64,000 bases of DNA from MAG-120531 sp038125995 (GTDB taxonomy: Bacteria > Bacteroidota > Bacteroidia > Flavobacteriales > Flavobacteriaceae): contig JAYPEX010000002.1 in NCBI GenBank assembly GCA_038125995.1, forward strand, positions 124,001 through 188,000. Direction: 5' to 3'. The number at the start of each line of letters is the position of its first letter. Position 1 is the stretch's first letter. This document shows positions 16,395 through 25,967 of the stretch, one piece after another. The translations under genes and the position numbers were made by a program. The notes under the pieces were generated by a model. It was not told the origin of the DNA. It searched no databases and saw only the letters and a program-made list of their open reading frames with translations.

Positions 16395-17054
16395 ATGAAA
16401 ACAATTTCATCTGTAGTAGAAAACTACATCAAGAAAAAACCATTTTTGCAATCTGCTCTAGCTCAAGGGATTATAAACCTCACATCCCTTTCTAGGTTTA
16501 TCAAACCTGAAATTGAAGAAATTCTAGGAAAAGATATTCGCAATGGTGCTATTGTGATGGCTTTAAAACGACTATCCGATGATTTAGAATTTAGAGCGAC
16601 TCACAAAATTGTCAAGGTCTTAAAAAATATTGGTGAAATAACAGTTCGATCTTCGCTAACGGATTACACCTTTTTAGTATCTGATACGGTTTTAGAAAAT
16701 CAAACTCTTTTACTCAAAGAAGTCAATAAAAATAAAGATGTCTTCTACACTTCTTCTAGAGGAGTCAATGAAATGAATATTGTTGTTAGTGGTTCTTTAA
16801 ATGATACTGTTGAAGAATTATTTAAGAATGAAAAATGTACTCAGAAAGCAGAGGAGTTATCTTCCATTACAGTTAAACTTCCAGCTGAAAACGTATCGGT
16901 CCCTGGAATCTATTATTTTATCTTTCAACGTCTAGCTTGGGAGGGTATTGTTCTTTACGAGGTGATCTCCACCACCAATGAATTTACAATTATCGTAGAT
17001 GAAGAACAGGTAGATCAGGCCTTTAAAACGATTAAAGGATTAAAAGAGTTATAA
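16395..17054 (+). CDS. ACT-like (aspartokinase-like regulatory domain) protein
   Basis: 219 aa. Similar flavobacterial proteins are often labelled aspartate kinase, but the kinase motif KFGG is absent. The C-terminal half (SITVKLPAENVSVPGIYYF to FTIIVDEEQVDQAF) looks like tandem ACT folds, which bind amino acids. The N-terminal third is helical (a MALKRLSDDL stretch). It therefore cannot phosphorylate aspartate; a regulatory or ligand-sensing role is inferred. The true kinase is at 21567. It ends 6 bp inside the convergent mfd gene. Confidence 0.7.
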   Translation: MKTISSVVENYIKKKPFLQSALAQGIINLTSLSRFIKPEIEEILGKDIRNGAIVMALKRLSDDLEFRATHKIVKVLKNIGEITVRSSLTDYTFLVSDTVLENQTLLLKEVNKNKDVFYTSSRGVNEMNIVVSGSLNDTVEELFKNEKCTQKAEELSSITVKLPAENVSVPGIYYFIFQRLAWEGIVLYEVISTTNEFTIIVDEEQVDQAFKTIKGLKEL

Positions 17055-20000
17055 GTTAGGCTTATCATGATTAGTGTACGCGAACAAAGCCTTAAAAGGA
17101 TCTAAAACTTTTAGGGCTTTTTCTATGGAATCAATTTGATTAAAAGAAAGGATTAAACGAAGTCCATTTCTGGTTTCTTTTTCTTTTAACTGACAGCTTT
17201 TTGGATGCTGTTGAACATAGATGAGGACGCCTCTGAAGAGTTCAGATTGATAGAATTTAGAATCCTGATCTGCGATAAAATAAGCAATGAGTTTGTGTTG
17301 TTTTAAGATGATTTTTTCAACTCCCAAGGCACTAGCGATCCATTTAATTTTCATGGATTCAATGAGGTTGGTTGCCTGTTTTGGAAGTGGACCAAAACGG
17401 TCGATAAGTTGTTCCTTGTATATGGAGAGATCTTCTTCGTTTTCAATTTGGTTGAGCTCCTTGTAAAGTTTGAGTCGTTCCGAAGTCTTATTGATATACT
17501 GATCTGGATAAAGCAATTCAAAATCGGTATCTAATTGAACATCCTTCACTTCCCAATCAGGTTTTTGAGAGAGTTCTTCTTCAAAGAGATCAGCAAACTC
17601 TTTGGTTTTTAGCTCTTCAATAGCTTCATTCATGATTTTTTGGTAAGTGTCAAATCCGATGTCATTAATAAATCCAGATTGTTCCCCTCCTAAAATATCA
17701 CCTGCTCCTCTGATTTCTAAATCTTTCATGGCGATGTTAAATCCGCTTCCGAGCGCTGTAAACTGTTCGATTGCTTCGATGCGTTTTCTGGCCTCAGGAG
17801 TCATCTGGTGGTAGGCAGGAGTGATGAAATAGCAAAAGGCTTTTTTGTTGGAACGCCCAACTCTTCCTCTCATTTGGTGAAGATCGCTCAGTCCAAAATG
17901 ATTGGCATTATTGATAAATATGGTATTGGCATTGGTGACGTCTAATCCACTTTCAATAATGGTGGTAGCTACTAATACATCATAGGCTCCTTCCATGAAA
18001 TTGAGCATGATCTTTTCTAGTTTTTTACCTTCCATTTGACCATGGCCAATGGCAACCTTTGCATCTGGGACCAGACGCTGAATCATTCCAGCTACCTCTT
18101 GAATATTTTCAACTCTGTTGTTGATAAAAAAGACTTGACCTCCTCGTTGAATTTCATAAGAAATGGCATCCCTGATGACTTCTTCGTCAAAACGAATCAC
18201 TTCACTTTCAATAGGAACTCTATTGGGAGGAGGAGTATTGATGACCGATAGATCTCTGGCGGCCATCAAACTAAATTGAAGGGTTCTGGGAATTGGAGTA
18301 GCAGTCAGAGTTAATACATCGATGTTTTCTTTGATGGATTTTAATTTGTCTTTAACACCCACTCCAAACTTTTGTTCTTCATCGACGATGAGTAAGCCCA
18401 GATTTTTAAATTTCACCTTGTCATTGACGAGTTGATGCGTACCAATGATGATATCGATTTTACCAGCCTCTAAATCCCCTAGAACCTGAGTTTTTTCTTT
18501 GGCAGTTCTAAATCTGTTGAGATAATCCACACGAACAGGCATGTCTCTAAGTCGTTTGCTAAAGGTTCTATGATGTTGAAATGCCAGTATGGTCGTCGGA
18601 ACTAATACAGCCACCTGTCTACCATTGTCCACTGCCTTAAAAGCAGCTCTGATAGCTACCTCGGTCTTTCCAAAGCCCACATCGCCACAAACCAATCGAT
18701 CCATAGGTTGACTAGACTCCATATCGGCTTTGATTTCTGAAGTAGCCTTGCTCTGATCTGGGGTATCTTCATAGATAAAAGAAGCCTCTAATTCCAATTG
18801 TAGGTAGGAATCTGCTCCTGAGGCAATTCCCTTTTTAAACTTGCGTTTCGCGTAGGTTTTAATGAGATCAAAGGCAATCTTTTTAACTCTTGACTTGGTC
18901 TTTTCCTTGAGTTTTTTCCAAGCGTTTGATCCTAGTTTGTAGAGTTTAGGAGTTGTTCCGTCTTTCCCGTTGTACTTGGAAATTTTGTGAAGCGAGTGAA
19001 TGCTCACATAGAGAATATCTCGTTCGCCATAGATGAGTTTAATCGCTTCTTGCTTTTGTCCGTTGATATCAATTTTTTGGAGCCCTGCAAAACATCCAAT
19101 ACCGTGATCGATATGAGTGACGTAATCCCCGTTTTCAAGATTGTTGAGTTCTGAAAGTTGGAGACTCGCTCTTTTGTTGGCATTGGATTTTAATTTGAAC
19201 TTGTGATAACGCTCAAAGATTTGATGATCCGTATAACAACACAATTGAAGAGCTTCCATCACAAAACCTTGATGAAGAGGAGCTACTATTGAGGTGTATG
19301 TAAATGCTGGGTCTAATTCCGCAAAGATATCATCGAGTCTTTTTACTTGCTGCTCAGAGCTACAAAAGATGATGTTGGTGTAGCCCTGTTCTTTTTTGAG
19401 GTGTAAATCTTCGATCAATAAATCAAACTTCTTATTAAAAGAAGGCTGAGGACTCGATTGAAAACTGATTAAGTCAATGACAGGGATGTCACTCTTTGAT
19501 CCAGTTTGTAGGTGGGTGAACTGTTTTAAATGATCGATGAAAACTGCTCTATCAATAAATAAATGATCGGGTTTCAGGTGTTTCACCTCTGTTTTTAATT
19601 CGCTAAATGCTTCTTGTGCCTTTTGGTATTGCTCTTGTAAATGATGGCTGATGAGGCCTGTGTTTTTACTGATAACCCAGGTCTGGTTGTTTAGAAACTC
19701 AAAGATACTGATGCGTTTTTCGTCTTGATTCTTGTCGTCTATATTAGGAACGATACTGATCTTTTTCATCGGCTCTATTGAGAGTTGACTTTCGATATCA
19801 AAACTTCGAATGGAGTCTACTTCATTACCGAAAAATTCAATGCGATAGGGATCGTCGTGATCAAATGAAAATACATCGACAATTCCACCTCTAACGGAAA
19901 ACTCACCTGCCTGTGTTACGAAATCCACTCTGTTGAAATGGTATTCAAAAAGGGTTTCGTTTAAAAATTCAAGATCTATTTGATCTCCAACGCTCAGCTT

Positions 20001-20444
20001 GATGGTGTTTTTTTCAATACTTTTTTTGCTGATGACCTTTTCAAAGATAGCGTTGGCATATGAGACAATGACTGCAGGTTTTTTTCTTGAACTGATTCTT
20101 TTAAGAACCTCTGCCCTAAGTACTACATTGGCATTATTGGTTTCTTCTATTTGATAAGGTCTTCGATAACTCGCTGGATAAAAGAGCACGTCTTCTTCAC
20201 TAATTAAATACTGTAGGTCATTAAAAAGGTAGGCCGCTTCCTCTTTTTCTTCTAAAAGCAATAGTATAGGAGCATTTTGAGTTTTGAATATATGGGAAAT
20301 ACTCAATGAAAGCGATGAGCCTATGAGCCCTTCGAGATGAATTTTACTCGGAATTGCTTCGGTTTGATTTTGGGATAGAACATTCCCTAGTTTTTGCAAA
20401 GGCAAAGACTTTGAAAACGCTTCTAAGACTAGTGAAATACTCAA
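17049..20444 (-). CDS. mfd: Transcription-repair coupling factor
   Basis: About 1130 aa. Order of domains: UvrB-like N-terminal region, RNA-polymerase-interacting domain (YVTHIDHGIGCF near residue 485), superfamily-2 helicase with Walker A GDVGFGKTE and DEEQ box, motif VI MRGRVGRSNK, and the C-terminal TRCF domain. It removes stalled RNA polymerase and recruits UvrA. The frame opens at a TTG at 20462, but that TTG is the last part of a TATCTTTG promoter element, so the next in-frame TTG (20444) is preferred. No ATG lies near. Confidence 0.95.
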   Translation of the reverse strand: MSISLVLEAFSKSLPLQKLGNVLSQNQTEAIPSKIHLEGLIGSSLSLSISHIFKTQNAPILLLLEEKEEAAYLFNDLQYLISEEDVLFYPASYRRPYQIEETNNANVVLRAEVLKRISSRKKPAVIVSYANAIFEKVISKKSIEKNTIKLSVGDQIDLEFLNETLFEYHFNRVDFVTQAGEFSVRGGIVDVFSFDHDDPYRIEFFGNEVDSIRSFDIESQLSIEPMKKISIVPNIDDKNQDEKRISIFEFLNNQTWVISKNTGLISHHLQEQYQKAQEAFSELKTEVKHLKPDHLFIDRAVFIDHLKQFTHLQTGSKSDIPVIDLISFQSSPQPSFNKKFDLLIEDLHLKKEQGYTNIIFCSSEQQVKRLDDIFAELDPAFTYTSIVAPLHQGFVMEALQLCCYTDHQIFERYHKFKLKSNANKRASLQLSELNNLENGDYVTHIDHGIGCFAGLQKIDINGQKQEAIKLIYGERDILYVSIHSLHKISKYNGKDGTTPKLYKLGSNAWKKLKEKTKSRVKKIAFDLIKTYAKRKFKKGIASGADSYLQLELEASFIYEDTPDQSKATSEIKADMESSQPMDRLVCGDVGFGKTEVAIRAAFKAVDNGRQVAVLVPTTILAFQHHRTFSKRLRDMPVRVDYLNRFRTAKEKTQVLGDLEAGKIDIIIGTHQLVNDKVKFKNLGLLIVDEEQKFGVGVKDKLKSIKENIDVLTLTATPIPRTLQFSLMAARDLSVINTPPPNRVPIESEVIRFDEEVIRDAISYEIQRGGQVFFINNRVENIQEVAGMIQRLVPDAKVAIGHGQMEGKKLEKIMLNFMEGAYDVLVATTIIESGLDVTNANTIFINNANHFGLSDLHQMRGRVGRSNKKAFCYFITPAYHQMTPEARKRIEAIEQFTALGSGFNIAMKDLEIRGAGDILGGEQSGFINDIGFDTYQKIMNEAIEELKTKEFADLFEEELSQKPDWEVKDVQLDTDFELLYPDQYINKTSERLKLYKELNQIENEEDLSIYKEQLIDRFGPLPKQATNLIESMKIKWIASALGVEKIILKQHKLIAYFIADQDSKFYQSELFRGVLIYVQQHPKSCQLKEKETRNGLRLILSFNQIDSIEKALKVLDPFKALFAYTNHDKPNL

Positions 20445-20459
20445 TTTTCGTATTTTCGT

Positions 20460-20467
20460 CAAAGATA
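20460..20467 (-). promoter_or_regulatory. mfd promoter -7 element
   Basis: Minus-strand TATCTTTG, an exact match to TAnnTTTG, just before the mfd reading frame. A clear -33 TTG was not found. It decides the start of mfd downstream of 20460. Confidence 0.5.
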
Positions 20468-20520
20468 GTATTCGAGTAAATAAAAAACTTGAATTTTAAG
20501 GAAAAAAATATGCGATTGAG

Positions 20521-20528
20521 TATCTTTG
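20521..20528 (+). promoter_or_regulatory. Promoter -7 element for the TerB-like gene
   Basis: TATCTTTG, identical to the divergent mfd element, 24 bp before the ATG at 20553. No TTG at ideal spacing. Confidence 0.5.
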
Positions 20529-20552
20529 TTAAAGAAACCTAATACAATAATT

Positions 20553-20972
20553 ATGTCAATTGCCGATTTATATACCAGTGGAAAACACAAAAACAACGTA
20601 GCTCATTTTGCTTCGATTGTATCACTTGCTATTGCTAGTGGTTCTGTGAATGAAGATGAATTAAATGTCATTAATCGTTTAGCTCAAAAATTAGAGATCA
20701 CTGATGCAGAGTATGATGAAATCATCAATAACGGAAGAACGTACGCTGTTGAGATCAGTTCAGATAAAGAAAGTCGATTGGAACGTATGTTTGATTTCTT
20801 TAAAATTGTTTATTCAGATCATCAGCTTGATGAGGCCGAGTTAAAACTCTTAAATAAATACGCAATTGGAATTGGCTTTACTGCTGAGGCAGCTTCTAAA
20901 ATAATCGCTAAATCCATCCGTATTTTTGAAGGAAAATTCTCGTTTGAAGAGTATCAAATGCTTTTGAAATAG
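20553..20972 (+). CDS. TerB-like helical protein
   Basis: 139 aa from the ATG at 20553, predicted all-helical, resembling the TerB / DjlA N-terminal domain: FASIVSLAIASGSVNEDEL, then FDFFKIVYSDHQLDEAELKLL, two repeats of the E-x2-x-L acidic metal-binding type. TerB proteins are linked to tellurite resistance and envelope stress in other bacteria, but single-domain relatives have no defined role. Divergent from mfd; followed by a terminator. Confidence 0.75.
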   Translation: MSIADLYTSGKHKNNVAHFASIVSLAIASGSVNEDELNVINRLAQKLEITDAEYDEIINNGRTYAVEISSDKESRLERMFDFFKIVYSDHQLDEAELKLLNKYAIGIGFTAEAASKIIAKSIRIFEGKFSFEEYQMLLK

Positions 20973-21002
20973 AGGGTTTATACTTTTACTTCATAATGTA
21001 AC

Positions 21003-21043
21003 AACACCTTCTGTTTTTGTGAAAAGAATAGAAGGTGTTTTTG
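21003..21043 (+). terminator. Rho-independent terminator after the TerB-like gene
   Basis: Perfect 10-bp stem AACACCTTCT (21003-21012) / AGAAGGTGTT (21030-21039) followed by TTTT. Confidence 0.8.
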
Positions 21044-21069
21044 TTAGTGAATTTAAATATTTAACTTTG
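21041..21069 (+). promoter_or_regulatory. Promoter for the acetyltransferase/aspartate kinase pair
   Basis: TTG (21041-21043), 18 bp, TAACTTTG (21062-21069), 20 bp before the ATG. The TTG is built from the T-tract of the preceding terminator. Confidence 0.65.
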
Positions 21070-21088
21070 TGTTTTATTTGTAACAACA

Positions 21089-21556
21089 ATGTCTTATTTA
21101 ATACGAACAGCGAAGCCAACAGATATGAAAGAAGTGTTGGGTTTGATACAGGAACTTGCCGTTTTTGAGAATGAACCTGATGCTGTTGAAATCACAGAAG
21201 AGGATCTTATTAGAGATGGATTCGAAAGGGATGCATTCAAGTGTTTTGTGGCTGAAAAAGAAGCTCGTATTGTTGGTATTGCACTTGTTTATCCTCGTTA
21301 CTCGACATGGAAAGGAGTGGCTCTTCATTTGGAAGATTTGATAGTTACTCAATCGTTGAGAGGTTCAGGAATTGGTTCTGCCTTATTGAAACAAGTAGTG
21401 GATTATGCCAAAGAACTAGGAGTCAAACGTGTTTCATGGGATGTTTTAGATTGGAATGAATCCGCTATTTCATTTTACGAAGCCAAAGGAGCCAAGGTGT
21501 TAAGAGACTGGAATGTTGTTCAATTAGATGAACAGGGAATTAAAAATTTCAAGTAG
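21089..21556 (+). CDS. GNAT acetyltransferase, diamine/thialysine N-acetyltransferase-like
   Basis: 155 aa, a complete GNAT domain with the acetyl-CoA loop SLRGSGIGSALL (residues 89-100). The order of conserved blocks, especially LEDLIV, the R-G-x-G-I-G loop and W-N-x-x-A-I-x-F-Y-x-x-x-G-A, matches the spermidine/spermine and thialysine acetyltransferase subfamily. A small amine substrate is therefore likely, which could connect it to the polyamine operon at 4862, but the substrate cannot be settled from sequence. Aspartate kinase follows 10 bp later. Confidence 0.85.
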   Translation: MSYLIRTAKPTDMKEVLGLIQELAVFENEPDAVEITEEDLIRDGFERDAFKCFVAEKEARIVGIALVYPRYSTWKGVALHLEDLIVTQSLRGSGIGSALLKQVVDYAKELGVKRVSWDVLDWNESAISFYEAKGAKVLRDWNVVQLDEQGIKNFK

Positions 21557-21566
21557 AACACAATCA

Positions 21567-22817
21567 ATGAGAGTATTTAAGTTTGGAGGAGCTTCAGTTA
21601 AGGATGCTGAAAGCGTCAAGAATGTAGTATCAATATTAAAAGAATTTGGTCACAAAGAGACTTTAGTGGTAGTTTCTGCCATGGGAAAAACCACAAACGC
21701 TATGGAAGAAGTAGTGGCTCATTACTTTGATGAGGATGCTGATGAAAATAAGGCTATTCGTGTGGTTGAAGATTTTCACTTTGAAATAATTAACGATTTA
21801 TTTGAATCTAAATCGCATCCAATCCATCATCAACTCAAAGCTTTGTTTGAGGAAGTTAAAGGATTTTTAGCGTGGAATAAATCTCCAAATTACAGTTTTG
21901 TTTACGATCAAGTGGTCGGATATGGAGAGCTTATTTCAACTACGATTCTAAGTTACTATATGAATGAGATTGGAATTGCAAATGAGTGGTTGGACGTTAG
22001 AACATGTATTAAGACAGGTTCAGAGTACAGAGATGCAAAAGTCGATTGGGATTTGACAGCACAGGCTGTTAAATCACAAATTGACAGTTCTAAATTATAT
22101 GTGACCCAAGGATTTTTAGGATCTGACGAAAACAACTTCACAACGACATTGGGTAGAGAGGGATCCGATTATTCAGCTGCCATCCTAGCTTATTGTTTGG
22201 ATGCGAGTTCAGTAACCATTTGGAAAGACGTTCCTGGGGTTTTAAATGCTGATCCAAGGTATTTCGAAGATGCAGAATTACTCAATAGTATTTCTTATAG
22301 AGAAGCAATTGAATTAGCGTTTTACGGCGCTTCTGTAATTCACCCCAAAACATTACAGCCTTTACAGCGCAAAGAAATTCCACTTCGCGTTAAGTCTTTT
22401 GTAAAACCTCATGAGGTGGGAACTGTTGTTGGAAAAGGAAAGGGAATCGAACCGAAGGTTCCTTGTTTTATAGTTAAAAAAGATCAGGTATTAATTAAGT
22501 TATCCTCTTTGGATTTCTCATTCATAGTTGAAGATTCGATGAGTGAACTTTTTAAATTGTTTCACAAATACCAAACAAAAGTAGAACTCATTCAAAACTC
22601 TGCAATTTCCTTTTCGGTCTGTGTCGACAATAAGTTTAAAAAGCTTGATGAGTTACTCTTAATTCTCAAAAACAAGTACAAAATAAGTGTTCACAGAGAT
22701 GTTTCATTGTATACCATTCGTCACTTTGATCAAGATGCGATCAACAAACTTCAAAATGGAAAAGATGTACTTTTAGAGCAACGTGGTAAAGAAACACTGC
22801 AATTGGTCGTAGCTTAG
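21567..22817 (+). CDS. Aspartate kinase, monofunctional
   Basis: 416 aa from the ATG at 21567. KFGGASV at residues 4-10 and the catalytic block TLGREGSDYSAA near residue 200 identify the amino-acid kinase domain. The C-terminal 100 residues form the regulatory ACT region. It phosphorylates aspartate, the first step to lysine, threonine and methionine. No homoserine dehydrogenase domain is attached. The 3' end overlaps the convergent dehydrogenase gene by 4 bp. Which pathway end product inhibits it is not visible. Confidence 0.92.
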   Translation: MRVFKFGGASVKDAESVKNVVSILKEFGHKETLVVVSAMGKTTNAMEEVVAHYFDEDADENKAIRVVEDFHFEIINDLFESKSHPIHHQLKALFEEVKGFLAWNKSPNYSFVYDQVVGYGELISTTILSYYMNEIGIANEWLDVRTCIKTGSEYRDAKVDWDLTAQAVKSQIDSSKLYVTQGFLGSDENNFTTTLGREGSDYSAAILAYCLDASSVTIWKDVPGVLNADPRYFEDAELLNSISYREAIELAFYGASVIHPKTLQPLQRKEIPLRVKSFVKPHEVGTVVGKGKGIEPKVPCFIVKKDQVLIKLSSLDFSFIVEDSMSELFKLFHKYQTKVELIQNSAISFSVCVDNKFKKLDELLLILKNKYKISVHRDVSLYTIRHFDQDAINKLQNGKDVLLEQRGKETLQLVVA

Positions 22818-23749
22818 AAGAAGTTTTTCTTTACTTTATCAACGATGGTTTGAGCTAATTTGCGATGGCTTTCAAAGGTCCAACCTGCTACATGAGGACT
22901 GAGTAATACGTTTTCAGACTTTCTTAGGTATTGCAAGGGCAACGGAATGTTATTGGGATTTAATTGCTCAAAAGAGGTTTTTTCGTATTCCAAAACATCC
23001 AATCCAGCACCTGCGATTTGACCTGATTTTAAGGCCTCAACTAGGTCTGCTGTTTGAACTGTTTTTCCTCTACCGGTATTGATCAGCCAAAAGGGTTTGG
23101 AAAAGCCTTCAATGAATGAAGCGTTCATTAAATTGATGGTCGAGTCGTCTTGAGGAAGGTGCATGCTCACCACATCGACAGCTGATTGAAATTCAGCTAA
23201 TGAAACCTGTTTGGCGTTGTGATCACCTACAGTAGTAGCTATATCGTAACAAAGCACTTCACAATCAAAACCAGCAAGTGTTTTAGCAAATGCTTTTCCC
23301 ATATGACCATAGCCTATGATTCCGATGGTTTTCCCTTCGATCTCATAGCCACGGTTACCTTCCCGGTCCCAAATTCCATTTTTAACTTCACGGTCTCCTT
23401 TGTTGAGGTTGTTGAACAAAGAGAGCAGCATTCCCAAGGCGTGTTCTCCCACAGCATTTCTGTTTCCTTCTGGAGCAGAAATCAATACAATTCCTTTTGA
23501 TTGAGCGTATGGTATATCGATATTTTCCAATCCAGCTCCAACTCTTCCGATAAATTTGAGCCTGGTTGCTGCATCTAAAAAAGATTGGTCAATGCTGAAT
23601 CTTGAGCGTATAATAATTCCTTGGTACTGATCAATCGTTTTTAAAATAGTTTCTTTTGGACTTTTGTAATCGAAGTGATTTTCAATTCCCATTTGGGCTA
23701 AACCTTGTTCAAGGATAGGATGGTTGCTATCGAGGTGGAGTACCTTCAT
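22814..23749 (-). CDS. D-isomer 2-hydroxyacid dehydrogenase, phosphoglycerate dehydrogenase-like
   Basis: 311 aa from the ATG at 23749; the frame could start at a TTG 9 bp up, but that TTG completes a TACATTTG promoter-like box (23763-23756). NAD motif GIIGYGHMGKA near residue 145; catalytic Arg in INTGRG, Glu in AGLDVLEYE and His in SPHVAGWT. There is no C-terminal ACT domain, so it is the short form. It may make 3-phosphohydroxypyruvate for serine synthesis, or reduce another 2-keto acid. Last gene of the minus-strand run from ribF. Confidence 0.85.
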   Translation of the reverse strand: MKVLHLDSNHPILEQGLAQMGIENHFDYKSPKETILKTIDQYQGIIIRSRFSIDQSFLDAATRLKFIGRVGAGLENIDIPYAQSKGIVLISAPEGNRNAVGEHALGMLLSLFNNLNKGDREVKNGIWDREGNRGYEIEGKTIGIIGYGHMGKAFAKTLAGFDCEVLCYDIATTVGDHNAKQVSLAEFQSAVDVVSMHLPQDDSTINLMNASFIEGFSKPFWLINTGRGKTVQTADLVEALKSGQIAGAGLDVLEYEKTSFEQLNPNNIPLPLQYLRKSENVLLSPHVAGWTFESHRKLAQTIVDKVKKNFF

Positions 23750-23763
23750 AGGTTTCAAATGTA

Positions 23764-25119
23764 TTAAATTCCAAGAATGGTTTTAGCAATAAAAAAATAT
23801 ATCAAAATACCGAAGATATCATTGCTAGTAGTAATAAAAGGACCTGTAGCGATCGCGGGGTCGATTCCTCGCTTGTGTAGAAGAAGTGGTATAAAGGTTC
23901 CGATAATTCCAGCGGTAACTGTTACGGTAATCAGTGAGATCGATATTGACAGTGATATTAGTAGGTCGCCTTTCCACATCCAGGTGAGTACCATGAGGAT
24001 GATCGAAAGTATAGTTCCGTTGAGGAGTGCTAAAAGAAGCTCTTTAATTAATCGGTTTAAGTTACTTCCTTTGATGTTTTCATAGGCCAGTCCTTGAACG
24101 ATAATCGCAGATGATTGTACTCCTACATTTCCTGCCATCGCAGCAATTAGGGGAGTAAAGAAAAATAGAACGGCGTGATCACTTAACAGCGATTCAAAAC
24201 CTCCCATAATGAGTGCTGCTCCAAATCCACCGACCAATCCGAGGAATAACCATGGAATTCGAGCCTTAGTATGTTCGAGGATACTGTCATTTGTATCGAC
24301 GTCTTGGGCAATACCTGCTGCTAATTGGTAATCCTTTTCAGCCTCTTCTTTGATGACATCCACAATATCATCAATGGTAATTCTTCCAACCAATCGACCA
24401 ATTTCATCGACTACTGGAATCGCTTCTAGGTCGTATTTGGACATAATATTAGCGACTTCCTCAGGTTTGTCGTGTACATTGACATAATCTACCTTTGGGA
24501 TGTATACGTCTTTGATACTCGCCCTTGCGGGAGTCGTAAGTAAGTCTTTTAAAGAGAGTCTTCCGATGAGTTCTTCCTTTTCATTTACCACGTAGATGGA
24601 GTGAACTCTAGTGACATTTTCTGCTTGAGCTCTCATTTCTTTGATGCACTTAGTCACGGTCCAGTCAGCTCTGACTTTTACCAATTCTTTTGCCATCAGA
24701 CCACCTGCTGAGTTTTCGTCATAGCGAAGAAGGTCTACAATATCCTGGGCATGCTCTCGATCATCGATATTGAGAATGACCTTTTTGAGCATGTTTTTAG
24801 GGAGCTCAGCAACGATATCAGCTGCGTCATCGGTATCGAGTTCTGCAATCTCAATAGCGATTTCTTTAGCTGTTAAATTCGATAGAATCCCCTCTCTAAG
24901 ATCTTCTTCTAATTCGGTGAGAACTTCGGAGGTAAGTTCTGAATCGAGTAGTTTGATGATGTAGGTACCCGCTTCAATGGTGTCGATTTCATTGATGATT
25001 TCAGCAATATCTGCAAAGTGATATTCGTCAAAGAGTTTCTTTAACTTTTTATCACTTCCCGTTTCGATGAGTTGTTTAATTTCATCGATGAGTTCTTCGC
25101 TGAGTTTAAATGGTGTCAT
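23764..25119 (-). CDS. mgtE: Magnesium transporter MgtE
   Basis: 451 aa with the full MgtE layout: N-terminal superhelical domain (about 1-130, with ELDTDDAADIVAELP), two CBS domains (about 135-255, ending VGRITIDDIVDVI), a plug helix and five membrane segments in the C-terminal 170 residues, including the pore sequence MAGNVGVQSSAIIV. A homodimeric, Mg-gated Mg channel of the inner membrane. Its start overlaps the rsmA end by 14 bp. Confidence 0.95.
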   Translation of the reverse strand: MTPFKLSEELIDEIKQLIETGSDKKLKKLFDEYHFADIAEIINEIDTIEAGTYIIKLLDSELTSEVLTELEEDLREGILSNLTAKEIAIEIAELDTDDAADIVAELPKNMLKKVILNIDDREHAQDIVDLLRYDENSAGGLMAKELVKVRADWTVTKCIKEMRAQAENVTRVHSIYVVNEKEELIGRLSLKDLLTTPARASIKDVYIPKVDYVNVHDKPEEVANIMSKYDLEAIPVVDEIGRLVGRITIDDIVDVIKEEAEKDYQLAAGIAQDVDTNDSILEHTKARIPWLFLGLVGGFGAALIMGGFESLLSDHAVLFFFTPLIAAMAGNVGVQSSAIIVQGLAYENIKGSNLNRLIKELLLALLNGTILSIILMVLTWMWKGDLLISLSISISLITVTVTAGIIGTFIPLLLHKRGIDPAIATGPFITTSNDIFGILIYFFIAKTILGI

Positions 25120-25957
25120 CGCTTAAAATCTTAGTTAAGGATACAAAATCATTTACCCCTAATGCTTCGGGTCTTTTGTCAAAGATAGCATCTTCTTTTA
25201 CAATAGCATTAGGAATCAATGATTTTAAGCTATTTCTAAGTGTTTTTCTTCTCTGATTAAAGGCAGTTTTGACTACCTTAAAAAACATGCTATCGTCACA
25301 TCCTAAATCGAGATGGTCTTTTCGAATGAGGCGCAACACTCCTGAATCTACTTTGGGAGGAGGATTGAAAACACCTGGAGGAACGGTGAATAAGTATTCG
25401 GCATGGTAATAGGCTTGTACCAGTACCGATAGAATTCCATAGGTCTTAGAACCAGGTTCTGCGCAGATTCTCTTGGCCACTTCCTTTTGAAACATTCCAC
25501 TGAATTCAGGGATACGTTCTTTGTGTTTCAATGTTTTAAACACAATTTGAGAAGAGATATTATAAGGGAAGTTTCCGATAATTGCAAACTGTTGATCCGT
25601 AAAAAGTTGGTCTAAATCAAATTTTAAAAAATCACCGTAAACAACTTCAAATGAATGTACTGAAGATTTTAAATCGACTAGGGGCTTCAATTCTCTGTTG
25701 AGATAATCAATGGATTCACGATCGAGATCCATAGCCATCAAATCGATGGGTTGTTCCGTTAGGTATTTGGTCATTACACCAGTTCCAGGACCTATTTCGA
25801 GAACATTATTTGTCTGATCTAAAACTAAGATGCTCGCTATCTTTTGAGCGATATGTTCGTCCTTTAAAAAGTGTTGTCCTAAGTGTTTTTTAGCTTGAAC
25901 TCCTTGTGAGCTCGCCTTTAATCTATGGCTGCTTGTGTTTTTTTTACCTCTGGCCAT
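25106..25957 (-). CDS. rsmA: 16S rRNA (adenine1518/1519-N6)-dimethyltransferase
   Basis: 283 aa. KKHLGQHFLKD (near residue 23), the SAM motif EIGPGTGVMTKYL and the catalytic NFPYNISS (motif IV N-x-P-Y) identify RsmA/KsgA. It dimethylates two adjacent adenines in helix 45 of 16S rRNA. The first 20 residues are a Lys/Ser-rich extension (MARGKKNTSSHRLKAS) beyond the usual N terminus; an internal start is not excluded. In the ribosome/housekeeping operon from serS to mgtE. Confidence 0.95.
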   Translation of the reverse strand: MARGKKNTSSHRLKASSQGVQAKKHLGQHFLKDEHIAQKIASILVLDQTNNVLEIGPGTGVMTKYLTEQPIDLMAMDLDRESIDYLNRELKPLVDLKSSVHSFEVVYGDFLKFDLDQLFTDQQFAIIGNFPYNISSQIVFKTLKHKERIPEFSGMFQKEVAKRICAEPGSKTYGILSVLVQAYYHAEYLFTVPPGVFNPPPKVDSGVLRLIRKDHLDLGCDDSMFFKVVKTAFNQRRKTLRNSLKSLIPNAIVKEDAIFDKRPEALGVNDFVSLTKILSDDTI

Positions 25958-25967
25958 AGTTCAAATT

